Notes under the pieces: generated by a model
Told to the model about the DNA's origin: nothing
The model's input: the letters and a program-made list of their open reading frames with translations, nothing else
The model's database searches: none
Position numbers and translations under genes: made by a program
Source of the DNA: Halorussus pelagicus
GTDB lineage: Archaea; Halobacteriota; Halobacteria; Halobacteriales; Haladaptataceae
DNA: 64,000 nt
Assembly: GCF_004087835.1 (NCBI RefSeq)
Contig: NZ_CP035119.1
Location: 2,790,001-2,854,000, forward strand
Direction of reading: 5' to 3'
Shown here: one piece after another, positions 54,419 to 63,570 of the stretch
Layout of the letters: the number at the start of each line of letters is the position of its first letter
How positions within the stretch are numbered: position 1 is the stretch's first letter

Positions 54419-54645
54419 GATTCTGTTTCAATCGTCGTGGCTACTCGTCCTTAAACGCTTCTACAACAGAGCCAGTCGTAGTTGAACTGGAGACGAATAT
54501 AGGACTAAAGACGGTTATTTTAGCCAACATCTATCGCAAATACTGACTCTTCTCGGTTCGACCTGACTCGGACGGTCGGCGTCGCCTATTCTCGCCACAC
54601 CGACAGACCCGAGGTTAAGTAGTCGGGGCCGCAACGTGGAGGAAA

Positions 54646-55131
54646 ATGGACGAGCGCGACGTGACCATCCTGAAGGCCATCGCCGACCTCGGAACCGGCA
54701 GTCCCGAGAAACTGAGCGAGGAGACCGACATCCCGGTCTCGACCATCCACTACCGACTGAACAACCTGCGCGAGGAGGGCGTCATCGAGAACGACCTCTA
54801 CGACATCGACCTCGAAGCGGCGGGTCTCGGCGTCACCGTCGTCGTGGAGGTGCTGGCCGACTACAGCGACTCCTACGAGGAGTTCGGCGAGGAACTGCTT
54901 GCTGTCGAGGGCGTCACGCAGGCGTACTTCGCCATGGGCGAAACCGACTTCATCCTCGTCGCGCGCCTCCCCGACAGCGACGCGGTCGAACGCCTCATCA
55001 GCGAGTTCGAGAGCATCGACGGCGTCGAGCGCACCAACTCGACGTTCGTCATCTCCTCGTTACGGGATACTGATAATCCACTGGAGAGTTACAGTTTAGA
55101 AACGTTGGTCGAAGAACTGGCCGACGAGTAG
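54646..55131 (+). CDS. Lrp/AsnC-family transcriptional regulator
   Basis: This 161-residue regulator has an N-terminal winged HTH (ERDVTILKAIADLGTGSPEKLSEE-type; SVSTIHYRLNNLREEGVIEN region) and a C-terminal AsnC ligand-binding domain (VVVEVLADYSDSYEEFGEE ... YFAMGETDFILVARL). It would bind an amino acid and regulate nearby genes, possibly the divergent EamA transporter 227 bases upstream. A ggagg sequence just before the ATG is a likely ribosome-binding site. Confidence 0.9.
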   Translation: MDERDVTILKAIADLGTGSPEKLSEETDIPVSTIHYRLNNLREEGVIENDLYDIDLEAAGLGVTVVVEVLADYSDSYEEFGEELLAVEGVTQAYFAMGETDFILVARLPDSDAVERLISEFESIDGVERTNSTFVISSLRDTDNPLESYSLETLVEELADE

Positions 55132-55163
55132 CGGAGCGACCAGACCAGCACCGCGACGAGAAG

Positions 55164-55907
55164 TTAGGGCGCGAGTCGATTCTTTCGGTTCTTCATGTTC
55201 TCTTCGTAGTACTCGAAGGTAATGGGACACCACTCCTTCGCCAAGTCGAGGATTTCCTCCGTCATCTCCCTAATTTCCCACTGGGCGTCGGCCGCCGCGC
55301 GCATATCGGCGACGTGCATGAGCATCCGGGCGTTCATCGACAGCACCATGTTGACCTCGGTTCCGATGGGCAGGACGAACCGGGCGTCCTCCGGTGGCAT
55401 CCCGAGGTCGAGCAGCTCTTGATAATCCTCGACCGACCGCTTGACGGACTCCCGGAAAATCTCCTCTCGCTTCTCGACGGTTTCGTCGTCCACCGCGCCG
55501 CCCTTCTGGTTCCGACCGACCCAATCGGGGTCGTTGGCGGACGGCGGCGTGACAACCATCTCGCCCTCGGCGACGTTCTCGGGGTCCACGTCGTCGAACG
55601 AGACGTAGCGCATGCTCCGTACGTCGAACGAGACGTGCCGGTGGCGCGTGATTTGAGCCATGCAGGACCGGCTGATGCCCTTCACCGCGAACGTCGCCTG
55701 CGGGTGTTCGAAGGGACCGAAGTGCCCCTGCTTCAGAAGATGTCCGATAAGCGTCTCCTTCTTCTCCTCGATGGTCTCGCCCTCAATCGTCGTCATGATT
55801 TCCTTGAACGACTTGTCACCGGCGAACTCCTCCATGTAATCGTTGCGCGCCGCGGTACAAATCGTCTCTTCCGGGTCCTCAGTGGCTTTCAGCAGTTTGA
55901 CTTCCAT
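55164..55907 (-). CDS. thyX: flavin-dependent thymidylate synthase
   Basis: This 247-residue enzyme makes dTMP from dUMP with FAD and a folate methyl donor. The ThyX signature RHRHVSFDVRSMRY is near residue 92 and LPIGTEVNMVLSMNARMLMH follows, both typical of the family. I use the ATG at 55907 (MEVKLLKATEDP); an upstream reading overlaps the divergent hydrolase gene and is not protein-like. Confidence 0.95.
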   Translation of the reverse strand: MEVKLLKATEDPEETICTAARNDYMEEFAGDKSFKEIMTTIEGETIEEKKETLIGHLLKQGHFGPFEHPQATFAVKGISRSCMAQITRHRHVSFDVRSMRYVSFDDVDPENVAEGEMVVTPPSANDPDWVGRNQKGGAVDDETVEKREEIFRESVKRSVEDYQELLDLGMPPEDARFVLPIGTEVNMVLSMNARMLMHVADMRAAADAQWEIREMTEEILDLAKEWCPITFEYYEENMKNRKNRLAP

Positions 55908-56046
55908 AGTAGGCTCTCGGTTATCGGAATATCCCACAGAGCCACCTTCGGTGTTTCGCCTTTTTTGTTTCCCGCTTTCGTCGGAGGCAATTTCCGATTC
56001 AACTGACAGCGACACCCACAAACCCCTCCCGCTACTACCACGACGC

Positions 56047-56625
56047 ATGATTACGAACCTCGCGCGCGGCGTGCAGGCGTTCACGAGCAACGCCTTTCTC
56101 GTGGAGGGCGACCGGACCGTGCTGGTCGATACCGGGGCGAACTTCGACGCCGTCGAGCGAGTCCGCGACCGGGGCGCGGACCTCGACGCGGTCGTTCTCA
56201 CGCACACCCACCACGACCACATCGGAAACCTCGACGCCGTCACGGAGGCGTTCGGCGTCGAGACGTGGGGCTTCGACACCGACCACCCCGCCGTCGAGAA
56301 CGCCATCGCGGACGAGGAGACGGTGCGACTCGGCGACCACGCCTACACGGCACTCCACACGCCGGGCCACAAGAACGACCACCTCTGCTTCCACACGTCG
56401 GCCGCGAGCGTCCTGTTTGCGGGCGACTTGATCTTCCAGAACGGAAGCTTCGGCCGGACCGACCTCGAAGAGGGCGACCGGGACCGACTCGTCGAGAGCA
56501 TCGACCGAGTGCGCGAGCGCACGGACGAGACGCTCTCGGAGATGTACGTCGGCCACGGGCCGAGCGTCACCACCGACCCGTATCACGACGTGGAACTGGC
56601 CGCTCGCGCGGCCCGGATGGGGTGA
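56047..56625 (+). CDS. metallo-beta-lactamase-fold hydrolase
   Basis: This 192-residue protein has the metal motif HTHHDHIGN (HxHxDH) near residue 57, then TPGHKNDHLC and AGDLIFQN with the bridging Asp, and YVGHGPSV with the last His. It resembles the glyoxalase II-like hydrolase family but lacks that protein's C-terminal helical domain. The substrate is unknown. The ATG at 56047 follows the divergent thyX by 139 bases. Confidence 0.88.
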   Translation: MITNLARGVQAFTSNAFLVEGDRTVLVDTGANFDAVERVRDRGADLDAVVLTHTHHDHIGNLDAVTEAFGVETWGFDTDHPAVENAIADEETVRLGDHAYTALHTPGHKNDHLCFHTSAASVLFAGDLIFQNGSFGRTDLEEGDRDRLVESIDRVRERTDETLSEMYVGHGPSVTTDPYHDVELAARAARMG

Positions 56626-56685
56626 GTTTCGGCGAACGGCGACCCGTCGGCCAGATTTATTTTCTGTCGGTTCGTGTTTCGCGCC

Positions 56686-57180
56686 GTGACCGAGCAAACG
56701 CGACTGACCGCGGCGGAGACGGTCCATGAACAACGTTCGTGGCTGTTCACGGTCCGAGACCGTCACGGCGAACTGGACGAAGTGATTCTGGTGCCCTGCG
56801 AAGACGGCAAAGACAGGAACGATGACGCAAGCGACGCGAGCGCCGACTCCGGGGTCGAGGCGTGGGTCAACCGCTGTACCCACGAGGCCCAGCGACTCGA
56901 CCGCGGATTCGGCGCGGCGATGCGCAACGGGCAGGTCGTCTGCCCGAAGCACGGGTCGCTGTTCGATGCCTGCTCGGGCGACTGCGACAACGGGGACGCC
57001 GCGGGCACGACGCTCGTCTCGGTCGCAGTCGCGGTCGAAGACGGCGGGGTTTACCTGACCGACGACGGCTACGAGTTCGTCCACGAGGGAAGCCTCGAAG
57101 ACGGAGCGAAAGAAGGGAGCGACGACGCGGAGGACGACGGCGACGACGCGCCGAGTTCGACCTCCCACATCGGTTTCTGA
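56686..57180 (+). CDS. Rieske [2Fe-2S] protein
   Basis: This 164-residue protein has a Rieske motif CTHEAQRLDRGFGA ... CPKHGSLF (CxH and CxxH), binding a 2Fe-2S cluster. It is a soluble ferredoxin-like Rieske protein without a membrane helix, with acidic N- and C-terminal tails. I prefer GTG 56686 (VTEQTRLTA) over GTG 56674; both give the same domain. It converges on the next gene with no gap. An electron partner is not identified. Confidence 0.87.
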   Translation: MTEQTRLTAAETVHEQRSWLFTVRDRHGELDEVILVPCEDGKDRNDDASDASADSGVEAWVNRCTHEAQRLDRGFGAAMRNGQVVCPKHGSLFDACSGDCDNGDAAGTTLVSVAVAVEDGGVYLTDDGYEFVHEGSLEDGAKEGSDDAEDDGDDAPSSTSHIGF

Positions 57181-58011
57181 CTACGCCTCGGTGACCGCCA
57201 GCAGTTCGCCGAACGCGTCGGCGTAGGCGCGCGCGACGGCGGCGGGGTCCCGTCGGTCCTCGCTGGGGAGCGCCGGGAGGCGTGCGGTCGCCTTGGGGTC
57301 CGCGAGGTCTGTCACGTCGTCGGTGTGAACCTCCAGTCGGCCTTCGCGGGCGCTCCCGCCCGCCACCTCGCAGGCCTTCAGGAAGCGCTCGCCGTCGTAG
57401 GCCCGCATGCGGCCGGGTTCGACCACGGCTACCGCGTCGAACGAGAGGCCCCGAATCGGGAGCGCAACGTCGCCGTACGACTCCACGACTGCGGTCCCGC
57501 CGGTCTCGCGCTGGAGTTCGCGGACGCGCTCGGCGAACCCCTCGAACATCGGCAGGTGGAGCTGTCGGGTGATTTCGTCCAGTTGGGCGACCGATTCGAC
57601 GGCGGGCGCGTCGGCCAACGGGAGAGCTTTGCGGGCGGACTCGGGCACGTCGGCGCGGGCGTTCACGACGAACGACTCGCCGACGCGGTCCAGCACGAAC
57701 TGTCGGCGGGCCTGCCCGACGAGTCCGGTGTCGGGACCGGGCGAGGGCCGCCAGAGTCGATGGACCGCGTTCAGGTCTTCGGGATCGAAATCGGCGTCAC
57801 AGGCGGTCGAACTCGCGTCGGCGAGTCGCTTGGCGTCCTTCCCGTAGAGTCGGCCCTCGGAGACGGCGTGCCGGTAGTCGTCGTGGTCGAACCAGTAGTC
57901 GTTGCCCGCGCGGGGCTTGAACCCGACCGCGCCGAGTCGGGAGAGCAGGCCAGTCGTAAACGTCGTCTTTCCGGCGTCAACGCGCTCGCCGCCAGCGACG
58001 AGTATCCTCAT
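57181..58011 (-). CDS. P-loop ATPase, dethiobiotin-synthetase-like
   Basis: This 276-residue protein starts MRILVAGGERVDAGKTTFTTGL, a P-loop with the Lys/Thr core, and continues as an alpha/beta sheet with GFKPRAGNDYWFDHDD. It resembles archaeal P-loop NTPases related to BioD/CobQ rather than true BioD. The role is unknown. The ATG (58011) overlaps the stop of the next gene upstream on its strand by ATGA, so the two are coupled. Confidence 0.78.
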   Translation of the reverse strand: MRILVAGGERVDAGKTTFTTGLLSRLGAVGFKPRAGNDYWFDHDDYRHAVSEGRLYGKDAKRLADASSTACDADFDPEDLNAVHRLWRPSPGPDTGLVGQARRQFVLDRVGESFVVNARADVPESARKALPLADAPAVESVAQLDEITRQLHLPMFEGFAERVRELQRETGGTAVVESYGDVALPIRGLSFDAVAVVEPGRMRAYDGERFLKACEVAGGSAREGRLEVHTDDVTDLADPKATARLPALPSEDRRDPAAVARAYADAFGELLAVTEA

Positions 58012-58283
58012 CGGTCGTCGGACTTCAGGCCGTAGTAGCCCGGTTCGTCGTCGTCCTCGGGTTCGGCGATGACAAGGTCGTCGGCGTTGTTCATCACCCA
58101 CGGGATGGCCCAGTCGAGCAGGATGTCCTCGGTCTCGGCGTCGATTTCCGCGTCGGGTTCGAGACCCTGCAGGAGGCGCGCGATTTCATAGACGGTGTAC
58201 ATCTGGTCGGCGTCGAGCAGTTCCTCGGCAGTGTAGAAGTCACAGGGGTGGAGCTGTTCGAACTCCGACTTCGGTCGTGGCAT
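58008..58283 (-). CDS. small haloarchaeal protein, DUF5827-like
   Basis: This 91-residue acidic protein begins MPRPKSEFEQLHPCDFYTAEELLDADQMYTVYEIA, a helical domain, and has an acidic tail (PEDDDEPGYYGLKSDDR). It is coupled by ATGA to the P-loop ATPase gene downstream. No function is known for the family, but conserved coupling would suggest a shared job. Confidence 0.78.
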   Translation of the reverse strand: MPRPKSEFEQLHPCDFYTAEELLDADQMYTVYEIARLLQGLEPDAEIDAETEDILLDWAIPWVMNNADDLVIAEPEDDDEPGYYGLKSDDR

Positions 58284-58445
58284 GGCCGAGCGTACGACCG
58301 AGCGCGGGGTAAATGGTTCGTCTCGGCGTCGGGGCGGATTCCGGGGTCGGCGATTCCGAGGTCGGCGATTCCGGGGTTGGTCCAGTTTCCGGAGAGCCGA
58401 ATGGGACCTAATTTTTATACACGAGGGCGACCCAGATTGAGTGAA

Positions 58446-58877
58446 ATGGGAGACGAGAACGCAGAACGCCGACCGGAAGCCAAGCGCGCGCTCGTCGAAG
58501 CGTTCTCGACGTTCGAGAACGACGCTCTTCGGGACGTGTGGCTGTTCGACCAGCGCAACCACGAACGACTCTACCTGCGCGACGACGTGGCCGAAAAAAT
58601 CGCGGACCTCGACGTGCCGCGATTCTTGGACAACGAGCGCTACGGCTACATCACCCGAGACATCTACCGAGACCTCTACTACGCCGACTACGCCTACACC
58701 GTCCGTGGGTTCGGCGAGTTCGAGCAGTTCCGGACGTTCCTGACCGGTGACGACCGGAAAATCGGCGCGTTCGCCAGTTTCGACCGGCGACAGGGCGGCT
58801 ACGACTTCGGGGCACTCGACGACGACATCGACGACGTGGTCGCCGCGTATCCACTCGACGCCTTCGTGCCGGAGTGA
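58446..58877 (+). CDS. small haloarchaeal protein, DUF7522-like
   Basis: This 143-residue protein has DVWLFDQRNHERLYLRDDVA and YTVRGFGEFEQFRTFL, the same ordered motifs as the protein at 4087, then FDRRQGGYDFGALDDD. It has an N-terminal helix and no signal. The function is unknown. The ATG at 58446 follows a divergent AT-rich region. It lies four bases from the stop of the truncated pstS fragment. Confidence 0.75.
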   Translation: MGDENAERRPEAKRALVEAFSTFENDALRDVWLFDQRNHERLYLRDDVAEKIADLDVPRFLDNERYGYITRDIYRDLYYADYAYTVRGFGEFEQFRTFLTGDDRKIGAFASFDRRQGGYDFGALDDDIDDVVAAYPLDAFVPE

Positions 58878-58881
58878 CCGC

Positions 58882-59220
58882 TTAGTTCTCGGGGTCGGGG
58901 AGGTTATCCAACTGTGCTTCCCGACGCTCGTTGGTGTCGATGTCGTAGTTGCTCGGACCCCAATACTCCTCGTCGCTGGCGGGCGGATTCGACGACCAGA
59001 CCGACCCCGCGGTACTCGTAATCGGGTAGACCGTCGAAGAGCCGCCAGCCCGTAGTTTCTTCGGCGATTGACTTCCCTGCTCGGACCCCGAGTTCGAGTC
59101 GTCGGTTCCACTCTCGTTCGTTCCCGAGCCACCCGTGCCGCCGATACAGCCCGCGAGTGCCAGCGTTCCCAATGCCCCTGCCGCGGTCAAAAACGTGGGA
59201 CGAGTCGGTTCGTCCGTCAT
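58882..59220 (-). pseudogene. pstS: truncated phosphate-binding protein PstS, N-terminal fragment
   Basis: The 112-residue frame has a lipobox (TLALAGCIGG) and GGSSTVYPITSTAGSVWSSN, the conserved N-terminal start of haloarchaeal PstS phosphate-binding proteins. It stops about 35 residues later, whereas PstS usually has about 330 residues. No PstCAB genes are nearby. It is a remnant left by deletion or recombination and is unlikely to bind phosphate. The second ATG of the frame (59220) fits the signal peptide best. Confidence 0.8.
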
Positions 59221-59460
59221 CGACTGAGAGAAGCCCAAGCTATCGGATAAACCTACTAAAAAATATATACCTCTCCCTATCTATATATTGATGTAAATTG
59301 AGGGCTTTTCACAATAGAACTGAACCGTTTGCTGGCTATTGGCATATGTAGCTGTCGAGCGGTAGCGCTGTCACTCGGGAAAACTGCGAGCGAGCGCGCC
59401 GCTAATCGGACGAAGCGACCGAAAGAAAACGCGTAGGTCGGGAAAACGAGCGGTTCGGAG

Positions 59461-60072
59461 TTACTCGTGGTTGCCGACGGTCTTCTCGTACTGCTCGGCG
59501 ACGTGGTCCCAATCGACAACCTCGAAGAAGTTGCTCACGAAGTCGCCGCGGTCCGGACCGTAGTCGTAGTAGTACGAGTGCTCCCACACGTCGAGGGCGA
59601 GGATGGGGTGTGCGCCCCAGAGTGCGCCCTGATCGTGCTTGTCAACGGCGACGTTACGGAGCTGTTTGGCGACCGGGTCGTAGACCAGCAGCGCCCAGCC
59701 ACCCGCGGCGCTCGCGGCGGCCTCGAACTCGCCCTTCCAGCCCTCGTAAGAGCCGAAGTCGGTCTCGATGCGGTCGAGCAGGTCGCCCTCGGGTTCGCCG
59801 CCGCCGTTCGGGTCCATGTTGTCCCAGAACAGCGTGTGCAGGTAGTGACCCGAGCCGTTGTGGGTCACGTCGCCGAGCGCGCCCGCACTGCCGCCGAAGT
59901 CCCCGCTCTCGCGGTTCTCGGCCAGCGTCTCCTCGGCGCTTTCGAGCCCGTTTACGTAGCCCTGATGGTGGGTGTCGTGATGCCAGGTGAGCACCTGTTC
60001 GCTGATGTGTGGTTCGAGTGCGTCGTAGTCGTACGGAAGCGGTGGTAGTTCGGGGTTTGATTGCTCGGACAT
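59461..60072 (-). CDS. sod: Fe/Mn superoxide dismutase
   Basis: This 203-residue enzyme converts superoxide to peroxide and oxygen. Metal ligands are visible: His in LTWHHDTHHQGYVNG, His in SGHYLHTLFWDN, and Asp/His in LALDVWEHSYYYDYG. Manganese is usual in haloarchaea. It lies next to a second, related SOD gene on the same strand, separated by 187 bases. Confidence 0.95.
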   Translation of the reverse strand: MSEQSNPELPPLPYDYDALEPHISEQVLTWHHDTHHQGYVNGLESAEETLAENRESGDFGGSAGALGDVTHNGSGHYLHTLFWDNMDPNGGGEPEGDLLDRIETDFGSYEGWKGEFEAAASAAGGWALLVYDPVAKQLRNVAVDKHDQGALWGAHPILALDVWEHSYYYDYGPDRGDFVSNFFEVVDWDHVAEQYEKTVGNHE

Positions 60073-60259
60073 AATTGAACCTCTATTCTATATAACTCCC
60101 TTCTTACTCTTAAGCTTTGAGAAGTCGATTGGTAACATGCCTCCATATTTGCCCTAATCAGACTTCTCAGTCACTCTCGACACCGTTTCGCTCCCTCGCG
60201 GTGAAATCGATTACAGTAAATAAAATTATATACCTTGCTCACTCTCGGTTCGACCGAGT

Positions 60260-60892
60260 TCAGTGCGACTCGGTGTGGGTCGGAATCGCGTCGGCCTGTC
60301 GCGCCTGCTGGTAGCGCGCTTCCACGTCGTCCCAGTTCACCACGTCCCAGAAGTTGTTCACGTACTCCCCGCGATTGTTCTCGTACTGGAGGTAGTAGGC
60401 GTGTTCCCACACGTCACAAACGAGCAGCGGCGTCGCGCCCTGCGGATGCTGGTTCTGATGGTTCTCTGCGGCGGCGACCATCGGTTTGTCGGCGACGTGG
60501 TCGTAGACCAACATTCCCCACCCGGAGCCTTCGACGCCCTTCGCGGCTTCCGAGAAGTCCTGCTTGAACCCCTCGTACCCGCCGAAGTGGTCGTCGAGAG
60601 CGTCGGCCAGCTCGCCGCCGGGTTCGCCGCCGCCGTCCGGGTGCATGTTCTGCCAGAAGACGGTGTGGTTGACGTGGCCCGAGAGATTGAACGCGAGGCT
60701 CCGCTTGACTGAGCGCACGTCGCCGAAGTCGCCGCTCCCGCGCATCTCCTCCAACTTGTCGAGGGCGGCGTTCGCGCCGTCAACGTAGCCCTGATGGTGC
60801 TTGTCGTGGTGCAGTTCCATGATGCGCTGGTCGATGACCGGTTCGAGTGCGTCGTAGTCGTACGGCAGGTCCGGTAGTTCGTACGTAGCCAT
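60260..60892 (-). CDS. sod: Fe/Mn superoxide dismutase, second copy
   Basis: This 210-residue enzyme has the same ligand pattern: ELHHDKHHQGYVDG, LSGHVNHTVFWQNM and LVCDVWEHAYYLQYE. It is clearly homologous to the gene at 59461, with an N-terminal LPDLPYDYDALEPVIDQ. The ATG at 60892 matches the other copy's start. The two copies may differ in expression or metal use. Confidence 0.95.
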   Translation of the reverse strand: MATYELPDLPYDYDALEPVIDQRIMELHHDKHHQGYVDGANAALDKLEEMRGSGDFGDVRSVKRSLAFNLSGHVNHTVFWQNMHPDGGGEPGGELADALDDHFGGYEGFKQDFSEAAKGVEGSGWGMLVYDHVADKPMVAAAENHQNQHPQGATPLLVCDVWEHAYYLQYENNRGEYVNNFWDVVNWDDVEARYQQARQADAIPTHTESH

Positions 60893-61106
60893 TGGTCTCT
60901 CCCCCATACACCGGGCAACGGCCACGCTGTTAAGTGTTAAGCCAGTAGTCGAACGTCCGATATGCGGGGACGCGGACGTGGGCGGGAACGTGTGGAGGCA
61001 GGCAGGGGCACCGAACTCCCGCGAGCGGACGGAGACTTCTGGTCGCTCGGCGACGACTACTTCCAAATGCCTAACAGTTAATGCAAATCCCGGAAAACGA
61101 ACAGTC

Positions 61107-61337
61107 ATGGGACGAACCTTCCCCGACGGGCGCGAGGCTGCGCCCGCGGTCGTGGCCGCGCTCGTGGTCGGTCTCCTCGGTCTCGCGTTCGCGTCGGTCT
61201 GGTTCGAGCCAATCTGGCGCTGGGGCGAGTCCGTCTTAGGGGCCGTGATGGCCGTGCTAGTCGTTCTCCTCTTGCTCAAGGTCGCGGTCGTCTTCGCTTC
61301 CATCGGCCTTCGAGTGGTCCTGTCGCTGGCGGAGTAG
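61107..61337 (+). CDS. small two-helix membrane protein
   Basis: This 76-residue protein starts MGRTFPDGREAAPAVVAAL and has two hydrophobic stretches (residues 12-32 and 42-66). The function is unknown. The ATG at 61107 follows an unremarkable GC-rich leader region. Confidence 0.7.
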   Translation: MGRTFPDGREAAPAVVAALVVGLLGLAFASVWFEPIWRWGESVLGAVMAVLVVLLLLKVAVVFASIGLRVVLSLAE

Positions 61338-61455
61338 GGGGGAGCGCGGCCGGTCGCTCGTCGCCCACCGCTCGCCGTCGAGACGCTCGTCCGGAATCGC
61401 GGTCAACTCCGCCGCCGCCACAATCGGTTTTGACGTAGAACGCGACGGTTCGTTC

Positions 61456-61938
61456 GTGACGCTCGAAGGCTCCGAGGCACCCGGATTCAGCCTCCAAAGC
61501 ACGTCCGGCGGCGAGGTATCGCTCGAAGAGACGCTCGAAACTGGGCCGACTATCGTCCTCGTCAACCGCGGCCACTGGTGTAGTTTCTGCGCCGAGCAGT
61601 TGGCGACGTTCAGCAGGGTGTACGAGGACCTCCACTTCAACGAGGGCGTGGACGTACTCCCGGTCGTAACGAGTCCGGCCCCGAAACTAGTCGAGATGCG
61701 CGACCGCTTCGACTACGACTTCCAACTGCTCGCGGACCCCGACGGCGAGGTTTCCGAGCAGTACAGCGGCACCGAGGAGACGAGTCACGGCGTGACCGGC
61801 ATCGCGGGCACCTACGTCGTGGACACCGACGGCGTCGTCCGGTACGAACAGGTCGCCGATGATTTGACCGACCGCACCTACGGCAACTGGGTCCGGTACT
61901 TCATCCGTAACGACTTCGAGGACCCCTTCGGCGAGTAG
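61456..61938 (+). CDS. peroxiredoxin-like thiol-dependent redox protein
   Basis: This 160-residue thioredoxin-fold protein starts at GTG 61456 (TLEGSEAPGFSLQS). It has the redox CxxC in NRGHWCSFCAEQLATF, typical of AhpC/TSA-like redoxins, and then GTYVVDTDGVVRY. Two cysteines in a CxxC suggest an electron donor or peroxide reduction, but the peroxidatic position cannot be confirmed. It is 17 codons short of classical two-Cys peroxiredoxins. It converges on the photolyase gene. Confidence 0.85.
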   Translation: MTLEGSEAPGFSLQSTSGGEVSLEETLETGPTIVLVNRGHWCSFCAEQLATFSRVYEDLHFNEGVDVLPVVTSPAPKLVEMRDRFDYDFQLLADPDGEVSEQYSGTEETSHGVTGIAGTYVVDTDGVVRYEQVADDLTDRTYGNWVRYFIRNDFEDPFGE

Positions 61939-61973
61939 CGCACGACTCTCTTTTCAGGGACCGACGACCCGCC

Positions 61974-63449
61974 TCAATCGTCGCCCCGCGCTCGCTCGAA
62001 CATCGCAATCGCCGCTTCGCGGCGCTCGCCGTGGTCCACGATTGGCGCGGGATACTCCGGCGCGACGCGCTCGCGCTCGGCGTCGCTCAGTTCGTGCCAG
62101 CCGTGAATCTCGTCGGCGGAGGCGTCGGCTAACTCCGGGACGTACTCCTTGATGAACTCGGCGTCCGGGTCGTAGCGTTCGCCCTGCGTCATGGGGTTGA
62201 AGATGCGGAAGTACGGTTGGGCGTCGGTGCCCGTCGAGGCGGCCCACTGCCACCCGCCGGTGTCGTTTCCGGTGTCGTGGTCGGCCAGCTTCTCGCGGAA
62301 CCAGTCGTAGCCCTCCCGCCAGTCCAACAGGAGGTCCTTCGTGAGGAACGAGGCGACGACCATCCGGAGGCGGTTGTGCATGTAGGCCTCCTCGCGGAGT
62401 TGGCGCATCGCGGCGTCCACGACGGGGTAGCCGGTCCGGCCCTCCTTCCACGCTCGCAGGGCCTCGTCGTCCTCGCGCCACTCGATGTCGTTGTCGTAGG
62501 ACTTGTAGTTGCGAGTCACCACGTCGGGGCGCGCCGAGAGGACGTGCGCGTAGAACTCTCGCCACGCGAGTTGACTCCGGAACTCCTTGACTGACGCCGC
62601 TTCACTCCCCTCCTCGTCGGGGTCGCCGTCGGCGCGGGCCATCGCGTCTTCGGTCGCCTGCCAGACCTCCCGAATCCCGATGGTGCCCCACTTGAGATGC
62701 GGCGAGAGCCGCGAGGTCCCACCTCTCGCAGGGTAGTCGCGGTCCTCGGCGTACCGGAAGATGGCGTCCTCGCAGAAGGCGTCCAGTCGCTCGCGCGCGG
62801 CGTCGGTTCCGGCCGGGGGAACGTCGGCCTCGGGGTCCACGAACCCGAGGTCCGAGAGCGTCGGGAGCGCCGCGTCGCCGGGCAGGTCGGCGTCCGAAAT
62901 CCGCTCGGCGTCGGCTATCGCTCCCGCCTCGGGCGCGTCGTAGGGCGCGTCCTTCTCGCGGTCGTGCCACTTCTTCCCGAAGTAGGTGAACACCGAGTAG
63001 TGGTCGCCCGCGTTCGTCCGAATCGAACCGGGTTCGTGGTGGAGTTGGTCGTGGTAGGCCGCCCGCGAGACTCCGGCGTCGTCGAGCGCGAGGCGGACCT
63101 CGCTGTCGCGTTCGCGCGCCAGTCCGGAGTAGTCGCGGTTCCAGTACACCGCCTCGGCATCGTAGGCCGCGGCGATTCGGGGCAGTTCCTCGCGGGGGTC
63201 GCCGCGGACGACAAGCAGGTCGCCCCCGAGGTCGCGGTACTCCGCGCGGAGCGAGTCCAGCGCGTCGAGCATGAAGGCGACTCGGGGCGGCGACGCGTGG
63301 GCCAGAATCTCCGGGTCGAAGATGAAGACCGGCAGGACTGTGCCGTCGGCCGCCGACGCGTCGGCGGCCGACTCCTCGCCGGTCGCGGCCTCGGCGAGCG
63401 CGCGGTTGTCGGCGACGCGGAGGTCCCGGCGGTGCCAGTGGACGTTCAT
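61974..63449 (-). CDS. phr: deoxyribodipyrimidine photolyase
   Basis: This 491-residue class I photolyase repairs UV pyrimidine dimers with light. The N-terminal alpha/beta domain begins MNVHWHRRDLRVADNRALA. FAD-domain motifs are GYPVVDAAMRQL, MHNRLRMVVASFLTKDLLLDWREG and DTGGWQWAASTGTDAQPYFR, with the tryptophan relay residues expected. Length matches CPD photolyases. The ATG at 63449 removes a ten-residue basic leader in the longer reading. Confidence 0.95.
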   Translation of the reverse strand: MNVHWHRRDLRVADNRALAEAATGEESAADASAADGTVLPVFIFDPEILAHASPPRVAFMLDALDSLRAEYRDLGGDLLVVRGDPREELPRIAAAYDAEAVYWNRDYSGLARERDSEVRLALDDAGVSRAAYHDQLHHEPGSIRTNAGDHYSVFTYFGKKWHDREKDAPYDAPEAGAIADAERISDADLPGDAALPTLSDLGFVDPEADVPPAGTDAARERLDAFCEDAIFRYAEDRDYPARGGTSRLSPHLKWGTIGIREVWQATEDAMARADGDPDEEGSEAASVKEFRSQLAWREFYAHVLSARPDVVTRNYKSYDNDIEWREDDEALRAWKEGRTGYPVVDAAMRQLREEAYMHNRLRMVVASFLTKDLLLDWREGYDWFREKLADHDTGNDTGGWQWAASTGTDAQPYFRIFNPMTQGERYDPDAEFIKEYVPELADASADEIHGWHELSDAERERVAPEYPAPIVDHGERREAAIAMFERARGDD

Positions 63450-63570
63450 GCAAGAAACTGAGGACTGCGTGACCGTCAAACGACGGGGTTCGAGCGAGAG
63501 TAGTGGGCGTCACCCCTGTTTGACCAACACGTCTTCGCCCACTCCTGTGACCGAACCTCGCCGCGAGCAA

